Source of the DNA: Microbulbifer flavimaris
Lineage (GTDB): Bacteria > Pseudomonadota > Gammaproteobacteria > Pseudomonadales > Cellvibrionaceae
Reading direction: 5' to 3'
NCBI RefSeq assembly: GCF_001641755.2
Contig: NZ_LRFG02000004.1
Location: 62,001 to 126,000 of the forward strand
Length of the DNA: 64,000 nt
Part shown: piece after piece, positions 63,509 through 64,000 of the stretch
Position numbering within the stretch: position 1 is the stretch's first letter
Layout: each line of letters begins with the position of its first letter
Program-made: the position numbers and the translations under genes
The notes under the pieces: generated by a model
What the model was told of the DNA's origin: nothing
Database searches by the model: none
What the model saw: only the letters and a program-made list of their open reading frames with translations

Positions 63509-64000
63509 TTATTCCTCGCCTGAGGACTGCTCTTCTGCCTGCTCAGCCTGATCCGCCTTCGCTTCCTTGATGGAGAGCTTGATGCGGCCACGCTGGTCGA
63601 CGTCCAGTACCTTTACGAATACCTTCTGGCCTTCGCTCAGGTAGTCGGTCACCGCGTTTACGCGCTCTTCCGCGATCTGGGAGATGTGCACGAGGCCATC
63701 TTTGCCCGGCAGGAAGTTCACGAACGCACCGAAGTCAACGATACGTACCACGGTACCCTCGTAGATGGCGCCGATCTCGGCTTCCGCGGTGATTTCCTCG
63801 ATGCGGGTAACCGCCGCTTCCAGGCTCTCACCGTCTTCACCGAAGACTTTCACACTGCCATCGTCTTCAATATCGATGGAGGCACCGGTTTCCTCGGTGA
63901 TGGAACGGATGGTGGCACCACCCTTGCCGATCACGTCGCGGATCTTGTCCGGATGGATCTTCAGGGTCGCGTAGCGTGGTGCGTTCTCGTTCACAGTGGC
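63509..64000 (-). CDS. pnp: Polyribonucleotide nucleotidyltransferase, C-terminal part
   Basis: The KH and S1 RNA-binding domains of PNPase; the catalytic part lies beyond the window edge. [21 protein letters not shown]1: [20 protein letters not shown] and GLVHISQI. The reading frame runs to base 64000 (about 163 residues seen). The acidic tail EEQSSGEE ends it. The degradosome enzyme that consumes poly(A) tails made by PcnB. Confidence 0.97.
   Translation of the reverse strand, partial: ATVNENAPRYATLKIHPDKIRDVIGKGGATIRSITEETGASIDIEDDGSVKVFGEDGESLEAAVTRIEEITAEAEIGAIYEGTVVRIVDFGAFVNFLPGKDGLVHISQIAEERVNAVTDYLSEGQKVFVKVLDVDQRGRIKLSIKEAKADQAEQAEEQSSGEE

Noticed and set aside
1..64000. CRISPR arrays, insertion sequences, prophage, tRNA and rRNA genes
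   Set aside because: No regularly spaced repeats, transposase motifs, phage genes or cloverleaf-like sequences were seen on either strand.

Overview
The window is chromosomal DNA of a GC-rich marine-type gammaproteobacterium. Gene order and protein flavour fit the Cellvibrionales/Microbulbifer group (inferred from recall; no search was run). The grounds are Pseudomonas-like synteny (proA-nadD-rsfS-rlmH-mrdA-rodA-mltB-rlpA-dacA-ybeD-lipB-lipA and cbrX-cbrA-cbrB-pcnB-folK-panB), two large TonB-dependent receptors and tryptophan-halogenase-like proteins. No insertion sequence, prophage, CRISPR array, tRNA or rRNA gene was recognised.

Layout. 1-4.4 kb: start of an acyl-CoA synthetase, a prolyl oligopeptidase lipoprotein and a frameshifted amidohydrolase. 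4.6-17.3 kb (minus strand): the cell-elongation and lipoate cluster plus proA and a LON-domain protein. 17.5-18.7 kb: zinc metallopeptidase and parvulin. 19-25.4 kb: an accessory locus with a TonB-dependent receptor and two divergently transcribed flavin-dependent halogenase-like genes. 25.5-34 kb: an RND/MMPL exporter, a SelW-like protein, ubiX, mpl, PPi-dependent phosphofructokinase, a luciferase-like oxidoreductase and exported MsrA. 34-38 kb: an alcohol dehydrogenase / aldehyde dehydrogenase / glutamine-synthetase-like operon that looks like gamma-glutamylation catabolism of an amine or amino alcohol. 38-46.7 kb: housekeeping genes (ppa, cysE, htpX, an HtrA-like protease, sfsA, dksA, gluQ). 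46.8-56.6 kb: cbrXAB, an A-rich regulatory-RNA region, pcnB, folK, a deoxynucleoside kinase, panB and a thioesterase. 56.6-64 kb: ZntB-like transporter, hexose-6-P mutarotase, a GFA-family protein, a membrane protein, an Oar-like TonB-dependent receptor and the 3' end of pnp.

Most notable signals. (1) The 0.8-kb gap between cbrB and pcnB carries a perfect TGTTAC-N16-GTAACA inverted repeat, a textbook sigma-54 promoter (GG-N10-GC) and a following A-rich stretch packed with AAYAAYAA-type motifs. This is the full architecture of a CrcZ-type Hfq/Crc-sequestering small RNA, at the position CrcZ occupies in Pseudomonas. (2) Three intergenic copies of a ~95-106 bp element share a conserved core and inner hairpin-loop sequence. 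Each is closed by long (20-27 bp) near-perfect arms whose sequence differs in every copy while the pairing is kept. (3) Both TonB-dependent receptor genes have LacI-type-looking palindromes (TGACA-N4-TGTCA) upstream.

Start sites were chosen from Shine-Dalgarno spacing, family length and avoidance of overlap with neighbouring genes, so several differ from the longest open frame.
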